Positions 37,304-50,923 of a stretch of DNA of 64,000 nt are shown here, piece after piece. The notes under the pieces are model-generated. The model did no database searches, was not told the origin of the DNA, and saw only the letters and a list, made by a program, of their open reading frames with translations. The stretch comes from Pegea sp. RAD2-039 (taxonomy: Eukaryota; Chordata; Thaliacea; Salpida; Salpidae). The position numbers and the translations under genes are program-made. The stretch covers positions 682,001-746,000 of the forward strand of contig JAQGEQ010000204.1 in NCBI GenBank assembly GCA_034620365.1. The letters are read 5' to 3'. Within the stretch, counting starts at the first letter, position 1, and each line of letters begins with the position of its first letter.

Positions 37304-37787
37304 GAATTTGAAACGAGGAAGAATTCCAAAAAGATTTAGTGACAATCAGAATAATACATCTTTACCAAAATTCAAAAAACAAATCAAGTAATAAATTTTT
37401 TGTCTGTTCATTCTTTTTTACAAAATCTATTTAAAGGCCAACCAAACAAAATTTACATTTCACCTACAAGCCAAGAAAGTTTTTTATAATTTATGAACAT
37501 ATCTATAAGTTTCAACTAACAATTTTCGAAGCCTTTTAGATAAAATTCTTGATTATATTATAATATATTATAATAGGAACTTATATAGAAGCAGAAGAGT
37601 GGACAAAGAAACAGTTTTGGATAATCAAGATAAACAGAAACTGACTAATCAGGTTTTATTCTTTTATTTGGTGCATTTAGATAACTTTATATTTTTACCT
37701 AACTATCTCAAAAACTTTTTTAAGATTTTAAAATGTCACTCTCAGCTGTCAAAAACTTATAAGACTGCGATGTCAAAAGGGTTATGA
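37304..37787 (+). CDS. Putative small basic protein gene, 3' part
   Basis: Four short exons fit together with consistent phase: about 37304–37388, 37437–37479, 37577–37650 and a last one starting near 37746 and stopping at 37787. The joined product is strongly basic: RGRIPKRF, a Lys-rich stretch, NLYRSRRVDKE, then LTNQLSKTYKTAMSKGL and a stop. No family was recognised. The RG-type basic start and a final Leu/Gln/Tyr/Met helix faintly recall RNA-export adaptors such as CHTOP or FYTTD1, but this is too weak to name. No start codon was found; an ATG at 36470 (MNIQ, donor GTAAAT) is one candidate but does not give the right phase. Support is the regular exon–intron alternation and phase only. Confidence 0.35.
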
Positions 37788-40700
37788 ATTTGGACAGTGA
37801 AAGTAGCAATACTTTTATATGTTTATCGACTACAAAAATCAAACTATAAAAATAAAAATTTATTTAGATAAAATTTTAGGAAAATTAATTTTATTTGTTT
37901 CAAAATTCACGGATTGTTGAACATTTTGAATGCTAAGCACCAAACAAGTAATATCTTTATTAAATTGTTTTCCTTAAATCAATATTTGCTTTTAAAGTAT
38001 GCTTTTCACTGAAACTTTCAATCGAAAATATTTAAAAGAAACTATTTAAGTACAGTAATCAAATTTAGACGAAATTAAACATAAAAAACTAAGTAAGAAA
38101 TCTAGGTACACAAAAAATACAGCAAACTTTCTAAGTCTTTATCATTAGCGCCAGATTATTAATAAAAAACTCATCAAAGTTTCCGACCAAATTAATCAAC
38201 ATTTGTATCTATAAAATAAGAAAATTTACAAAAGTTTTTAAGTGTGTTTGTGTATGCAGATGACACCTATTATCTTGCAATCCTTCAAAACTTCAAACTG
38301 AACTACACACTAAAGAAAACTGGTCTATGAACTGGCAGCTCAGAATCCAACCCACAAAGTCTGAACTTATAACTTTCTCCTGTAAATTCCCTAAATTAAT
38401 ATTCTATCAATGAATTTATTATTCAACGAATATTTTCGGTCCTAGACCTTAGCATTACTCTATCATCTGACTTTAACCACACAATTATGTTTCCAAAATC
38501 TTTGGAAAATTAATCAACCTTGTCTACCTTGTTATAAAGACCTTTAATTCTAAAGATCCATACTTCTTAATTAATCTTTTCAAATTGTACGTACGTTCAA
38601 TTCTTGAACACAATGTCAGTGCATGGATGCCATATCAAGTCAGTGACATTAAAAAATTTGAATCTGTTCAGACAAAATTTACGAGATTGGTATGCAGAAA
38701 ACTTAATATTAAATACGATAGTTATAAACATCGTTCTAGCTTCTTAAATTTGGATACTTTGAAAATTCGACGGATAAAATACGACTTAATTTTTATTTTA
38801 AAAATTATCCACAATTTAGTTGACCTTCAATTCGATACTTTCTTTTCCATTATTCCTTCCCTTAAGTTATATCAACTCAGACGACAAACATTACACTTTA
38901 ATAAGCCCATATCACCTGGTACGTTACTCAGAGCAAATTTTATCATACCGCACAATTAGTACTTGGAACCAGCTGCCATCAGACATGGTCATGTCGGAGT
39001 CACTCGTGCTGTTCAAGCAGAAGTTGAACCGTTATTGCCAACATTGCCATTTCTAAACTGTGATCATTTTCACTTTTTTATATTATTAACATTCTATGTA
39101 ATTGTTCATTGTTATATGCTTTGAGGACTACTGAAATGCTATATGTGACATCTTTTTGCTTTCTATATTTCTAACTTAATAGATATTATTTGTGAAAATT
39201 TGTGTTTGAGGGAGATGCTTTCTTCAGGCACCTTCCTTTGCATTTATTGAAATAAATAAATTATAGATTTATTGAAAGTCTAGCACTATTAACAATTTTT
39301 CCTGTTAGTTTTATTCTGTAAGCGAACAAATCCTTGCTGGATTCCAAATTCATCTGATAAAGCTCTTTTTTTTGGCTTCTATAAATCACAATAATTCTTC
39401 TTACATCAAAATAATGAGTTTATTAAAACGTTAATGTCATCATTTTGTCATCATAACTTCCTTTACAGTCTTGAATGATGTAAGCTGTTGATGATATTTT
39501 ATTTTCTATATTAGTTTAATTTCAAAGGGTTTTTTGTTTTTGAGATATTATTGTAGCCTATATTTTCAATAGAACAAGTTTTACAAAAACTCAATCGGTA
39601 AATCTAAATTTCTAATAAGATTTATAAAAAAGATAAAATAAACTTAAAGTAATGCATAATTTCAATTTCATAAATTTTCAATTTGCTAAAAAAATGAAAA
39701 GAGACTTAAATTCATTTTGAAATATGTAAGAAGTAGAAATCAACGGAAATCTGTACATAAGCATGATGTTGTTGATTTGTTTAAGAAGCTCTTTTGCATT
39801 TTAAATATTATTTAATAATGAATAATATTTGACCAAATAAATACAAACATCTGTATTCTATTAGAATTATTTAAAATATTTTCAAACATTTATGCTTATT
39901 TAGACTAGACACTACCTTTTGGTTTCCTAAAAGTTTAAACTAATTTTAGATTCATATATTTGAATTGAAGCAATTTAATTTAATAACCATCAAAGTATTT
40001 ACAAGAGAATAAGTTTAAATTTATTAATTTTGTTGTTGATTTTAAGTTTTAAATGAAACACTTAATTAACAATTAATAATCAACAGTCAATTGATAATAA
40101 CGATAAACTTTCAACAATTTTGACATTACATTAAACTTTGAAAGCAGTTTTGTATTTTTTGGTAGTAAGCCATATTCAAACTCAATTCTTGAAGCAAACT
40201 TGTTACTTAAATAAAAATATGCTTTCTAAAAATATTCATGAAATGCTTAATGTCAATTATTTGGAGATAATTTTGTTTAATATCACGACTTTTAAAGCTT
40301 GAAAAAGTAGTTTTTTCATGAAGTAATTCAATATACTAAACAATTAGACTTCAAAAAATACTTAAATTGCTTCGTCTATCAACCAACCGCATGATAAACA
40401 TTTTTATTGGGTGTTTAGTATCCAAATGTGGTTTGTTTAAAGTATACTAAGAATTTTTCTCATCAATCGATGTTTGCTTTAACTTTTTTCATTTAGTTTT
40501 TTGTTCAAGACTTAATCTAGGAACTTTACAAATAAAAATTGAAATCTAAACTTAAAAAGAAAAAAATTATAAAAATAATCTGTTAAATAACAAAGTTGAC
40601 GGCTTAAACTAGTTTCGTATTTAAATTATTCCAATTTTTAGCTGATAGCAATTTATATAAAAAAAAGGAAAAACCTTTTGACCGGGATTTTATTCCACAA

Positions 40701-41194
40701 AATCTGTTGATTGAATTAATAATAAAACTTAAGTTGGGTTATAACTAATTTATTGAAAAAAAGAATTATTTCAAACTAAGAGTTTTGTAAATAAGACTTT
40801 GAGACAAACTACATCAATTTCATTATATTAAAATAAGTTGAAATATTTCCAAATTCATTTGTTGAAGTCTATTAAAGACGTCAGATTTAATTAACAACAA
40901 ATTGTTTCACAATTGCAAACACAAAAAAGCACATTTTAGAGCAGATAAAAGTTGATAACAAGCTAGCAATAGATAATCAGGAGAAGATCAGCATACAAAG
41001 ATCTTCTGGTAACAAAATTATTTTAAAATGCTGCTTGCGAAGAGTAAAGCAAATTTGTAAAAAATTGGAAAAGTTAATTGCAGGTTAAAAATAAAAGGCG
41101 ATTGCAGATATCGTCAAGTTGATCAGACAGATGAGAATAGACACAAAAAGATTGAAGATGACAAATTGAGTAAAAAAGCATAAAATGAAGATAG
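37788..41194. other. Intergenic region with a LINE copy
   Basis: Contains the LINE 3' half at 38230–39260. The remaining two kilobases up to the sorting nexin 3' end are AT-rich with no open frames of note and no recognised repeats. Confidence 0.6.
38230..39260 (+). mobile_element. LINE 3' half (CR1/Jockey-like), decayed
   Basis: A 5'-truncated non-LTR retrotransposon. It opens inside the reverse transcriptase at FVYADDT, the catalytic YADD box. It continues with NWQLRIQPTKSELITFSC and, after breaks, YVRSILEHNVSAWMPYQ, the conserved post-core segment with a one-base frame change near 38950. It ends with STWNQLPSDMV...FKQKLNRY and a stop at 39056. The 3' UTR runs to the tail TTGAAATAAATAAA near 39260. 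Solo copies of this 3' end lie at 26253–26323 (−) and 57331–57405 (−). Several frameshifts and stops make it non-functional. Confidence 0.75.
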
Positions 41195-44097
41195 TTATTT
41201 ATTGAGGTAAGTCTCAAATAATCCTTCTGCTTCTTTCAACTCCTCAGCGATTTTAGCGAAAAAATTTGATTGTGACTTCAGATAATCGCGCATTGCTACT
41301 GCGAAATCACGTGACCGCTCCTGGTGAAAATGATTCATTTCTGATTGCATGCAAGCAAAGATAGTATCAGATCTTTCAGCCACTCCTCCACATTCACTAT
41401 TCGTCATTTTATTCTCATCAACTAATTTACGGCATTCCTTCACCTTGCGAAGAGCTCCACTCTGAATCTGAAGATCAAAGTTTGTCAAATAACTGATTTA
41501 CTGATGATTGGTTCATCAGCTGGTTTATTTGGTTATTTAGTTAGTTGGTAGATGATGGAAGCAAATATTTACATGATATAAATCTGGCATGGCTTCTAGA
41601 ACACCTCTGTATAACCATAAAGTATCGATAAGGGGAACTTGATCATGCTTTGGTTGAGTTGCAAACATTTCACCAATCTTCACATAAGTTTCACCTTAAA
41701 ATGAAATTCTAATCATCAACATATTACCAACTAACCAACTCACCTGTATATGTAAGTGCTTGTGTCAAATCGGGGTCAGTAGTTGCTTCAGGTAAACCAA
41801 ATGAAACAGCCAATGAGGACATTGCTCTTCCCCAATTTTGAAAATCTCGTTTATAGACGTTGTTATAGTGAGTTGCCATGGTGTGGGAGACAGTGGAGAG
41901 ATTACTAGCACCATCGTCCATTACTAAACAACAAACGTAGATAGTTGGACAACTGACAACAAAGATATTTTTAGATTTGAAAATTCAATTTTGAATATTC
42001 AACTTCAGAAAATATGATTAAATGTTTTTCAAAAGAAAATTTTTAGATATTTGAAAAAAATAAAGAGAATAAGAAACAATAAGATGTCTACAATAATCGA
42101 AAAATGTCAGAAAAATGAACTAAATATATCGCACACATGATTTCAAATAGCTATTTGCATTTGAAAATCATTTAAGCTTCTTAATAAATTTAGAAAATAA
42201 TCTATTTTACAATCACAAAATTTATGTTTCAATAGAAAAATAAATAAAAAGATTAGAGAACTACAAAGAGCTCGATAAAACTATTTGTGAAGTTTGGTGA
42301 AGGATTTTAAAATAAAACTGATAAAGAACAGCTTAAGAAAAATGCTGATTGAAATAGATTTGAAGCAAGTGAGATTTAACAATTGACAAAGTTGAAATGT
42401 AAATACAATTTCATTTCTGTCAATACTCAAAACAAATATCTGTCAAAATAATATCAGATATATTCAACTAAAAAGTCACCTTTTATAAATCGTTTAAAGT
42501 TGTCTAAAACTTTTTCAGGATTTGTCGAGAAATTGGGTAGAACATTTGGTAGTGTAATACTTTTGAAAAAATTTGAACCAACTATCTCATCTTTTTCTGC
42601 TTGTCTCTTACTCATCTTCCAAGCCTTCTGCTCCGTTAGTGAGATGAAATTGATAAAGAGTTTTGATTGTGAGATGACAGGATGGTTACTCATCCAACTA
42701 ATCTGAAAAGTTCGGATTTTGATCAGATTGTAAAACTCATTCGACAATCTCAAAGTTATTTTAGCCATCAGTAATTTGACGATTGTTATATATACAGTTT
42801 GAATAAGGTTTTCAAAGTAAGCATATTGTACACGGGTAGCTATTTCAAGTGTAAATGTAGTTTACAGATATTTACCCATAACTTTAATCTAGCCATTCTA
42901 GCTTCAATAAAATCTTCTTCAAAACGACCAGATGCTTGTTTATCGGGTAACTTGGGCAAGGCAATCATTGTAAACTTTTCGCACAGCCGCTGATACAACC
43001 AATCAAAGTGTTTGTACCTCCGCTCGACGGTTATACCGGTATTTGAAGGTGTTAGATTGTAACAAACAAATTTCTTAAATCCTAAATATCAAATGTTTTT
43101 TAAACAATCTTAAAAATAATTCAAGAGTGACTTTCTGAAACCTTTCATTTTGCTTTGTTGAGTAGGATTTTCAATTGTACATGTAAACCGTTCTCCTTTT
43201 CTTTCCCATAAATATTGCTGCTGTAAATCATCCGTAGAAACTAAAATCTGAAAAACCAAATATGAAAAGACGAAAAATCACCACCGAGGTCATCTACCTG
43301 ATCTGATTTTCTAACAGTGGCGTCAGCTTTACCAAGCAAGTAGTGTTCTCCACCAGCACGAAAAAACGAAGAAAATCGGTTGAGTTGTAAACCGACTGAT
43401 CCTACACGAGCTGATTTCCCAGATTTGCTAACTGAGTTCATCTGTGGAATATCATGAGCTTCCCCACCGTATTGCTTCTCAAAACCGGGCATGGTAGTCT
43501 AATAAATCAGTTTTGACATTTTAAACAAAAATTGAAAATTCAATGATATTTTATCGCCTATACAACTGAAGTAACTTGAAAAGGTCTTACAGAAGGATTG
43601 TGCTTTTCTTCAGATTGAGTAGCTGGAGCACTGGGTGATTCATCCCATTCTTCTGACCAAGTAGATTCATTATCATTTATGTAATCCTCATTTGTGTAGC
43701 TTTCTGGAGGGGGGGTTGCATAAGAGGATGTAGTATCTGTTACTGGTTTCTGTAAATCAAAATCAAACTGATGATTTTACTTCATAAGTTAGTTTCCTTT
43801 CAAAAAGGTGTGAAGAAAGCTTTTAAAAAATAAACTCTTACTAAACACTGAGTGACAAACGAAAACGATTATGAGTAATATATTAAAACATATTTTTAAA
43901 ATTTACAAAGAACCTACCTGATATGGACGGACATAAGTCTCTGGAAATAAACCAATAACACCTGCAGAATTTTTACCTTGCCACCAACCATCGCCAACTG
44001 TTTTATTTGTGATTGTTAAAATCTCTCCAACTGATATTGAGATTTCACTTTGTTCTTGTCCTTCAAAATCATAAATCACTTCTACTTGCTCACTCAT
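41195..44097 (-). CDS. Sorting nexin of the SNX9/18/33 family (SH3–PX–BAR)
   Basis: A cytosolic membrane-bending protein of endocytosis: the SH3 domain binds dynamin and actin regulators, and the PX–BAR unit binds phosphoinositides and curves membranes. Nine exons, 43918–44097, 43591–43749, 43298–43498, 43142–43247, 42876–43081, 42480–42702, 41744–41923, 41573–41694 and 41195–41467, give 549 residues (human SNX9 595). Exon 1 is the SH3 domain, with VIYDFEGQEQSEISISVGE and DGWWQGKN...GLFPETYV. An acidic linker with WSEEWDE follows. The PX domain has RRYKHFDWLYQRL and LPDKQASGRFEEDFIEARM. The BAR region includes NHPVISQS, MDDGASNL, and AEMNHFH-like SEMNHFHQERSRDF. Gene order and lengths match SNX9. 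Which of SNX9, 18 or 33 it represents is not decidable, since these split within vertebrates. Confidence 0.95.
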
Positions 44098-47000
44098 ATC
44101 TTAACACAATATACTAAATTATTTATTAGCTATCAGACACCAATATCAGTTATCTATAAGAAGTTCTGTCAAAATACTATATAAATATTATAAACAGTTC
44201 ATAAAACAATCATCACTACAATTGAAGGGCACAAAGTATGTCGCATAAGTAAAATTCAGCAAAAAGCAACTTATATCATGTGAGTCTAAGTCAATGAGTC
44301 ACTTTTATATGATTACATCAATTGAAAACCTTTAAAAAGCAAACACTAATTATATTTCAAAACTCATATAGTTTAACTATATAATTTCTATAAAAAGGAT
44401 TTTATTTATATCTCAACTCGTTTAACTTATCAATATTACTTATTCAAGTTTTATCTTGATTAAGTTTAAACATTTAACTAATTTTTTAACACTATTTTAT
44501 ACTTTCAATTCATGTTTGTCTAAAATGTGATGTTTACAACTTTAATAAAATGGCTTTATAATTTGAACTAAATAGCAAAAAAGGATTTAATTTCTAAGAT
44601 TAAACCAATTTGCTTCATAAGTTTCTTTTAAGATACTTAGTAAAAACTCATAATAAATTAGAAGTTAGAACATAAAAGAATTTATATCTTTGAAAATGTT
44701 ATTCTAAATAAATTGATTAAATCCAAGATTAGAAAAGAAATATCTAAATCTAAACAAAAATATCTAATCATTCAGCATTTTATATTTTTTAACATATAAC
44801 TTTAATTATACAAAAATATAATTTATTCTTATATTATATATTTAATATTCTTATATATTTCTTCAAATACATATTTATACAAACTGAGTTTTCAAAAAAT
44901 ACTCAAGAAAATCAAAATAATTGCAAGTTAAAAGTCTATGAGGAAAATTTTTATTTTATTTAAGAAAGTTTCCAAAAAAAAGAATAACAAACTATAAAAA
45001 AACAAATAAACAAAACTTTTCGAAAGATGCAAAGTTAAATATAAAAATTTTTTAAATTCTTTTTACCAGCTGAGTTTAAAAAAATTAAATTATTTGTTTC
45101 AATTTAAATTCTATAACAAATTATAAGGACTTATCAATTAGTAGGCTACATGAACCAATTACTGTTTTATATTATTATTTATATGACATTTTAATGTAAA
45201 ATTAACAAATATGTAAATTAGCTGATGATAAAATTGTTAAATTTTTACATTACCAAGACATCGGCAACTTGTTCATGTATACAGAAAAAGCAAAAAAAAT
45301 TCTAAGTGTAGTTATTTACGAGATAGAAACCCAAAATATAGTTGATTATGTCCTGTAAAAACAGTACCAAAATACTTAAATAAATAAAACTCTTTCTCAC
45401 AAAACAAAAAGGGCTTATAGATTTAAGGATATTACAATGTGCATTTTTGATAATGAGCTAATCATAGTCTACAAGAGTCGAAAAAAAGGATCATATCAAT
45501 ATTTAGTACCCTAATTTTTTTCTTGTTCGAACGACTTGTATTCGAGACTGGTATTTGTGCATTCTTATGACCTTTTAAATTAATGTTTTTCTTACTTTTT
45601 TTGCTTTTTCTTATTTTTTCCGATTTCTAGAAGTTTATGATTCTACTAAATTAATACTTTTGCTTATTATAAGTTTGCTTTCGCCTTTATCGCCATTCAA
45701 ATATATGAAAAGATGAGTTTGAAAAAGAAAATGCATTTATGGACATGTCATTAGTAAACCGATTGTTGATTTTTAGTATATCCGACGCAGATTAGACATA
45801 CAAATATTGTAGAAAAGCTCCTAGAAAAACTTGAAATTTTACTTTCAAAGTTTTTAGATTATAAAAAGTAAATTTTTTAGCGAGACTACAAGAAGATTAC
45901 TAGATTTTTCAGTAAAAATAAGTTTCTTATGGAGATATTTGATGGCGAATGAAAATAATCAATGAATCTCTTATGAAAATTCATCAATCAAATAATAGTT
46001 TTGCATCCTTTCTGACATAATTTCATTTATTTCTGACTAATAATCTGAATGGGAATCTTTACAATCATTTTATTATTAGATAATCTTTCTATCATTCATT
46101 CTACTTTCAAGTTGATACGATGACACGTAGCAGTATTTTGTGCAGGTGTTTTTATAAAAAAATTTCTACAAAGGCCGAGAAAAAACTGTTAGCTGTGCTG
46201 TATCAGTATTAGTTTCGTAGATTGTACGAAATTATAAGCGAGTAGTTCGCTAAGTCAATAACAAATTAATAATTTTCGCTAAGTGGAAAATCAATTGAAT
46301 TTTAATGTGTTTCTTTCTTACATTATTATTTTTTCATTATTATAACAATAGTTCTATTTTTATTGTATTTTCTTAGTAATTCTTTTGAAAAAGATACCTA
46401 AAAGTTCAGTCTTACTAGTTTTTACTTTAACATCAACTCTGAAACATAAATTCAACAATTTACTTAATGACACTCATAGATGTCCATCATATATCCAGCA
46501 ACCTTCTTCAATTCTAAAAAAAATTTGCAAAAATATCTCCTTTTTAAAATTCAGATGCATTAGGAAAGAATTTATTTCAAATCACCATACTAAATATTTT
46601 AAATCTTATACTACTTCTATAGAAGTCTGATCAGTTTTTTAATACTGTAATAATGTGTAAAAGTTACAACGATTAGTTTTGTAAATATTCATTTGTTTAT
46701 TCACCGCAATGCTACAAGTGACAAAATAAGTAGATCTTATAGCGGACAAAAACAAAACAATAATGTCAAATACTTTTAAAAAGTCAGAAAAGCCAATATA
46801 AAATGATTTTTGAATTTTTATCTGATTTTGAAATTATTCAATTATTATTGAAGTACTTAAAGGCAGAATGCGTTTTGCGAAATTCTATGATTGACAAATA
46901 TACAATCTTCTAAGTTATGAGGTAAGTTGGTAAAACACTTATTAGATAAAATTTAAATTTATATTGTAACAAAGGTGTAGTAACGCAAAGATTTTAAAAA

Positions 47001-48201
47001 CAAAAAGTCTTAATTGCTAAGACTAAATTTATTAAATAAGTTATTCGTATTCTTATATATTTTTCTGGCTCGTTTGGTCTAGAACTATGTGGCAGGGCAG
47101 AAACTATACCTATTCAATTGTTGAACGTGCAACAGGATTCTACTCTCCACTCCAACGAGGTTATGCAGCGGAACAAACAGACTGATGCTGCTGCGCTCAG
47201 CTGGGATCACTGGAGCTGCCAGAACGACACTGAGTGACGAACTGCCTAAGGGGCTTCATCTCCGTATTATATTAAGTACTATTATTATCTTAAATGAATT
47301 TTGTATTGTAAATAGAGTAAGTATATTTAATTATCTATTTCATCAATAGATTTTATGCCAGAAAATCTTTCACAAAGTAATATCTAAACATTTTAAAAAT
47401 TATTCTCTAACTTCTTGATCTAAAAACTTTTGTAATAGTCAGCCTAATGAAGATTAGCTTTTAAAAATGTAAAAGTACTTGTACATACATTATAAAGTAT
47501 TTTTTTTATTTGAATTTATTTTAAATTTCAGTAAATTATGATTTTATTTCTAGACTCAAAAACTCCTTGAAACAAATTAACTATTTTTTATTTATGTAAA
47601 TTCAATATTTACAAAGGAGACATTTTCACGTTTTTGGTAAATCTCGAAGTTAAATTGTTATTGTAACTATCAAATCTGGCATTCTGGGTTTTAATATTAG
47701 ATTACTTTAAATATATTCTAAATTGAAAAACACTTATATGCTGTTATATATATATCAAATATTAGTCTGAATAGATAAAATGCCTGAGTCTAGGTAACAG
47801 ATTTTTAATTTTTTCAAATATTAATATTTTATTTTGTAGAAATTTGAAAAAGTAAAAAACCTTGACAATAATGTACAATAGAGTTTTGATTGTTGTTATA
47901 TTTATTGGAGAATCACTTTAATGTCTATTAAATATACATAATAAAAAAACTTTATAAATATTTCATATTTTCAAAAGTTATCTTATTCTTGTAATGCACA
48001 TTCAGAGATAACATGTAAATTATTATTTCCATAAACTTCTGAATCTCCTTTATTATCTTAATTAAAATTTTAAGTTTACCATTTTTTAATGTTAATCATA
48101 AAATTGTTTATGTAGCTAAAAGTTTTAAAAGTAAAAATTGTTTTTGTAATGCTTATAATTTTTCCATTTATAGTCTATTATACTTTATATACTGAATTGT
48201 G
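44098..48201. other. Intergenic region upstream of DERA
   Basis: About 4.1 kb between the divergent sorting nexin and DERA genes. Contains a minus-strand SINE copy at 47090–47264. The open frame at 46385–46630 shows no motif. The regulatory regions of both genes presumably lie here, but no specific sites could be recognised in this AT-rich DNA. Confidence 0.55.
47090..47264 (-). mobile_element. SINE copy 3
   Basis: On the minus strand it reads GGCAGTTCGTCACTCAGTGT, CGTTCTGGCAGCTCC, GCATCAGTCTG, GCATAACCTCGTTGGAGTGG and AGAGTAGAATCCTG. These match copies 1 and 2. Both ends are shortened; the B-box head and the A-rich tail are absent. Confidence 0.75.
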
Positions 48202-50307
48202 ATGGATATTTATAACCCTGGTATAGACTTGGATCTAGCATGGGTACAAAATTCAAATGTTAATCTTCCGGCTGTAAACAAGAGAGCTGCAACCTTAGGT
48301 ACAAGGCGTACGGTTAAGAAAGCAAACCAAGCAGCGTGGCTATTAAGGGCTGTCACTTGCTTAGATCTTACAACTTTATCTGGTGATGATTCTTTTTCAA
48401 ATGTTCAACGTCTTTGTTTCAAAGCAAATAATCCTATAAGAAAAGATCTTATTAAAGGTGAAGTCTTTAAAGTTATTTTTTAATGATATTTTGATTTTGA
48501 GCTTTTAATATTTATCTGTTTGCTGCAATAGCTAAATATGGTTATAATTAATTTGTTTTTTAAACTTTCTAGATAGTTTCATTAATGGAAAATCTATCAT
48601 AAAAATATTTTGTAAATATTACTTTCTTTAATTTATTATAATATTAGTCATTATAATAATTTGTTTTAAAGAATTACTTACATTTTATTAAACCAAACAT
48701 GGCTTAATATCTAGTAATTGTTGTTGGTTTTATGAATTTTGTTAAATTTTCATAAAAAAATAAAAGTTTCTTTGACAATTTGGTGAGCAAAACCCTCCTA
48801 ATTATCATCTTTTATGGTTGCTAGGTTCAAGTTTAGGCCATGTTTTAAGGTATTATTCACTCGCAATATTCAAAATGACTTAAACTTTATTAAATATTTA
48901 ATAAGCTGTGTGCTCATATTACTATCAAGGTAGCATATTACTAATTATTAATAATGCCCTGACATTACTAAGTATAAGATCTATTTGTGAAATTGGTGCT
49001 TAAAGACAATTTATATATTATTTTTGTCTGCAAACTAGTTTTATTAGTGTTTAAACATTTAACCAATCCAACCTCTAATTAATTTTTTACCTAGGTTTTA
49101 AAGCACTCTTTGGATGATTCAATGTAAAGTTGTTGCTGTAAAGTTTATGATTAGTTTTATAAAACTAATTTATTGCACCTTTGTCAGAAAGTACTTACAA
49201 TTTCATACAATGTTTATTTTAATACTTTTAACAAAGTCGAATCATCTTTTTCCTTTGACTTAGCTTTTAATATTCTATTTTTAAAAATAATTAATAGTTT
49301 TTTAAATCTTTAGCTTTATAAATATTAGCTTTTATCAACATAGATTTGATAATCAAACATTAACTAGGCTAGTTTAAACTTTTTCATTTGATACCTGTAC
49401 ATAGTATTGATTTTGTATCATAATTTTTGTAACCATGCAAACATCACTGATAATTAAAATTCATGCAGCTATTCATGCATGATATTAGGACTTGTTTCTA
49501 AACTTATTAAACTTAAAATGTTGCAATTTTCTATATGATATCTATAAACTGCAACGTTCTTTCAGTAACATTTTCAAACTAAAATTTGGTGATTTTCCAG
49601 CAATGGGGGTGGAAAGTTTAGATATAAAAGTTGGAGCTGTTTGTGTTTACCCTGCTATGGTTCCACTTGCTTTCAAATGTCTTAATGAAGCAGGAGGTGA
49701 AAAGATTCCAATAGCGTCTGTGGCAACTGGATTTCCCGCCGGACTTACATTTCTTGAGACACGGATTCGTGAAATAGAAATGGCAATTGAAAGTGGGGCT
49801 AGTGAAATTGATATCGTCATTAATCGAAGATTGGTACTTTCGGGTAAATGGGAAGAATTGTATCAAGAAATTAGAAGTTGCAAGCTAGCTTGTAAAGAGA
49901 AAGCTCATATGAAGACGATTCTGGGTGTTGGCGAACTTGGAACACTCACAAATGTATATAAAGCCAGTTTAGTTGCTATGATGGCTGGATCAGATTTTAT
50001 TAAAACTTCTACTGGTAAAGAAGGTGTTAACGCTACTTTGCCTATAGGATTGGTCATGGTCCGAGCTATTCGAGAATACAAGTTGAAAACAGGGTTTAGA
50101 GTTGGGTTTAAACCAGCTGGTGGTATTCGTACTGCTAAAGATGCTTGTGTTTGGTTATCATTGATTAAAGAGGAACTTGGAGATGGTTGGTTAAATAACA
50201 ACTTGTTTCGAATTGGAGCTTCTTCTTTGCTAACTGACATTGAAAGGCAGTTGTATCATTACGTTTATGGAAGATATGCTGCTGCCCATCAGTTAGCATT
50301 GGCTTGA
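48202..50307 (+). CDS. DERA: Deoxyribose-phosphate aldolase
   Basis: Cleaves 2-deoxyribose-5-phosphate to glyceraldehyde-3-phosphate and acetaldehyde in deoxynucleoside breakdown. Two exons, 48202–48457 and 49601–50307, are separated by a 1143-base intron and encode 320 residues (human 318). Exon 1 carries RRTVKKANQAAWLLRAVTCL, DLTTLSGDDSFSNVQRLCFKA, nearly identical to human DERA. In exon 2, VGAVCVYPAM, VATGFPAGLTFLETR and SEIDIVINR hold conserved active-site surroundings, including the Asp of EIDIVINR. SDFIKTSTGKE contains the Schiff-base lysine (IKTSTG) and GFKPAGGIRTAKDA the second catalytic lysine. The end reads RIGASSLLTDIERQLYHYVYGRYAA. The acceptor TTTTCCAG before GCAATGGGG is required by phase. 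A TTTATAG acceptor lies about 29 bases before the ATG. Confidence 0.97.
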
Positions 50308-50923
50308 GTTCTATGTCTAATTTTCAGTTACTCTACTTAATTATGTTCTGTAATTTATATTTCTTCTTAGTTCAAATTTTTCTTGAATTACTTTATGTTC
50401 TAAAACTGATTGAATTTAGGTTTTCAATTATTTGAGTTTGTCGAATTCATCGAATTATAAAGTATAAAGTTTAAAAATTCTGTAAGATTATTTTGCAAGT
50501 TTATAAAGCAAAAAGATTATTAAAATTAATGATCAAATTTTATTCAGTTATTACAAATAAAGTATAATAAGTCTTCATTTACACAGATTAACATTCGTAA
50601 AAATAGTAATTTTTTTAGAAAGAAATTAATTTCACAATCTTCAATAAACTCTAAACAGGTATAAACTCTGGGCTTTTAGGAAAACACTATCTAAAAAAAA
50701 TATTTTTTCTAAAAAGAGTAAAAATTGTTAGGTTTAATTTTTTAAATTATTGAGTGAACAGTTATTAATAACAATTTCGACACTTTAGGTAAATGTGCAA
50801 TGTTTAAAAAATGCCTTCGTTATTCGGTGAAAAATTAAAATTGATAGCTAATTTATTCATTAACAAATTGTGGCAAGCGATTTTTTAACAGTTGAGCTTT
50901 TTGAAAATTGTGTAAACAAAATA
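50308..50923. other. Convergent 3' regions of DERA and the Ig–TIR receptor gene
   Basis: Six hundred bases of AT-rich sequence between two stop codons facing each other. It should hold both 3' UTRs and polyadenylation signals. AATAAA-type words are present but too frequent in this base composition to assign. Confidence 0.5.

Noticed and set aside
46385..46630. Open frame of 81 codons upstream of DERA
   Set aside because: No recognisable motif or exon boundary; too short to support alone.
47160..47264. Possible hammerhead ribozyme in the SINE (CTGATG followed by paired arms)
   Set aside because: The GAAA core element and the third stem could not be found at the right spacing.
49618..50240. 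Minus-strand frames of 82 and 111 codons
   Set aside because: Shadow frames opposite the well-supported DERA second exon.
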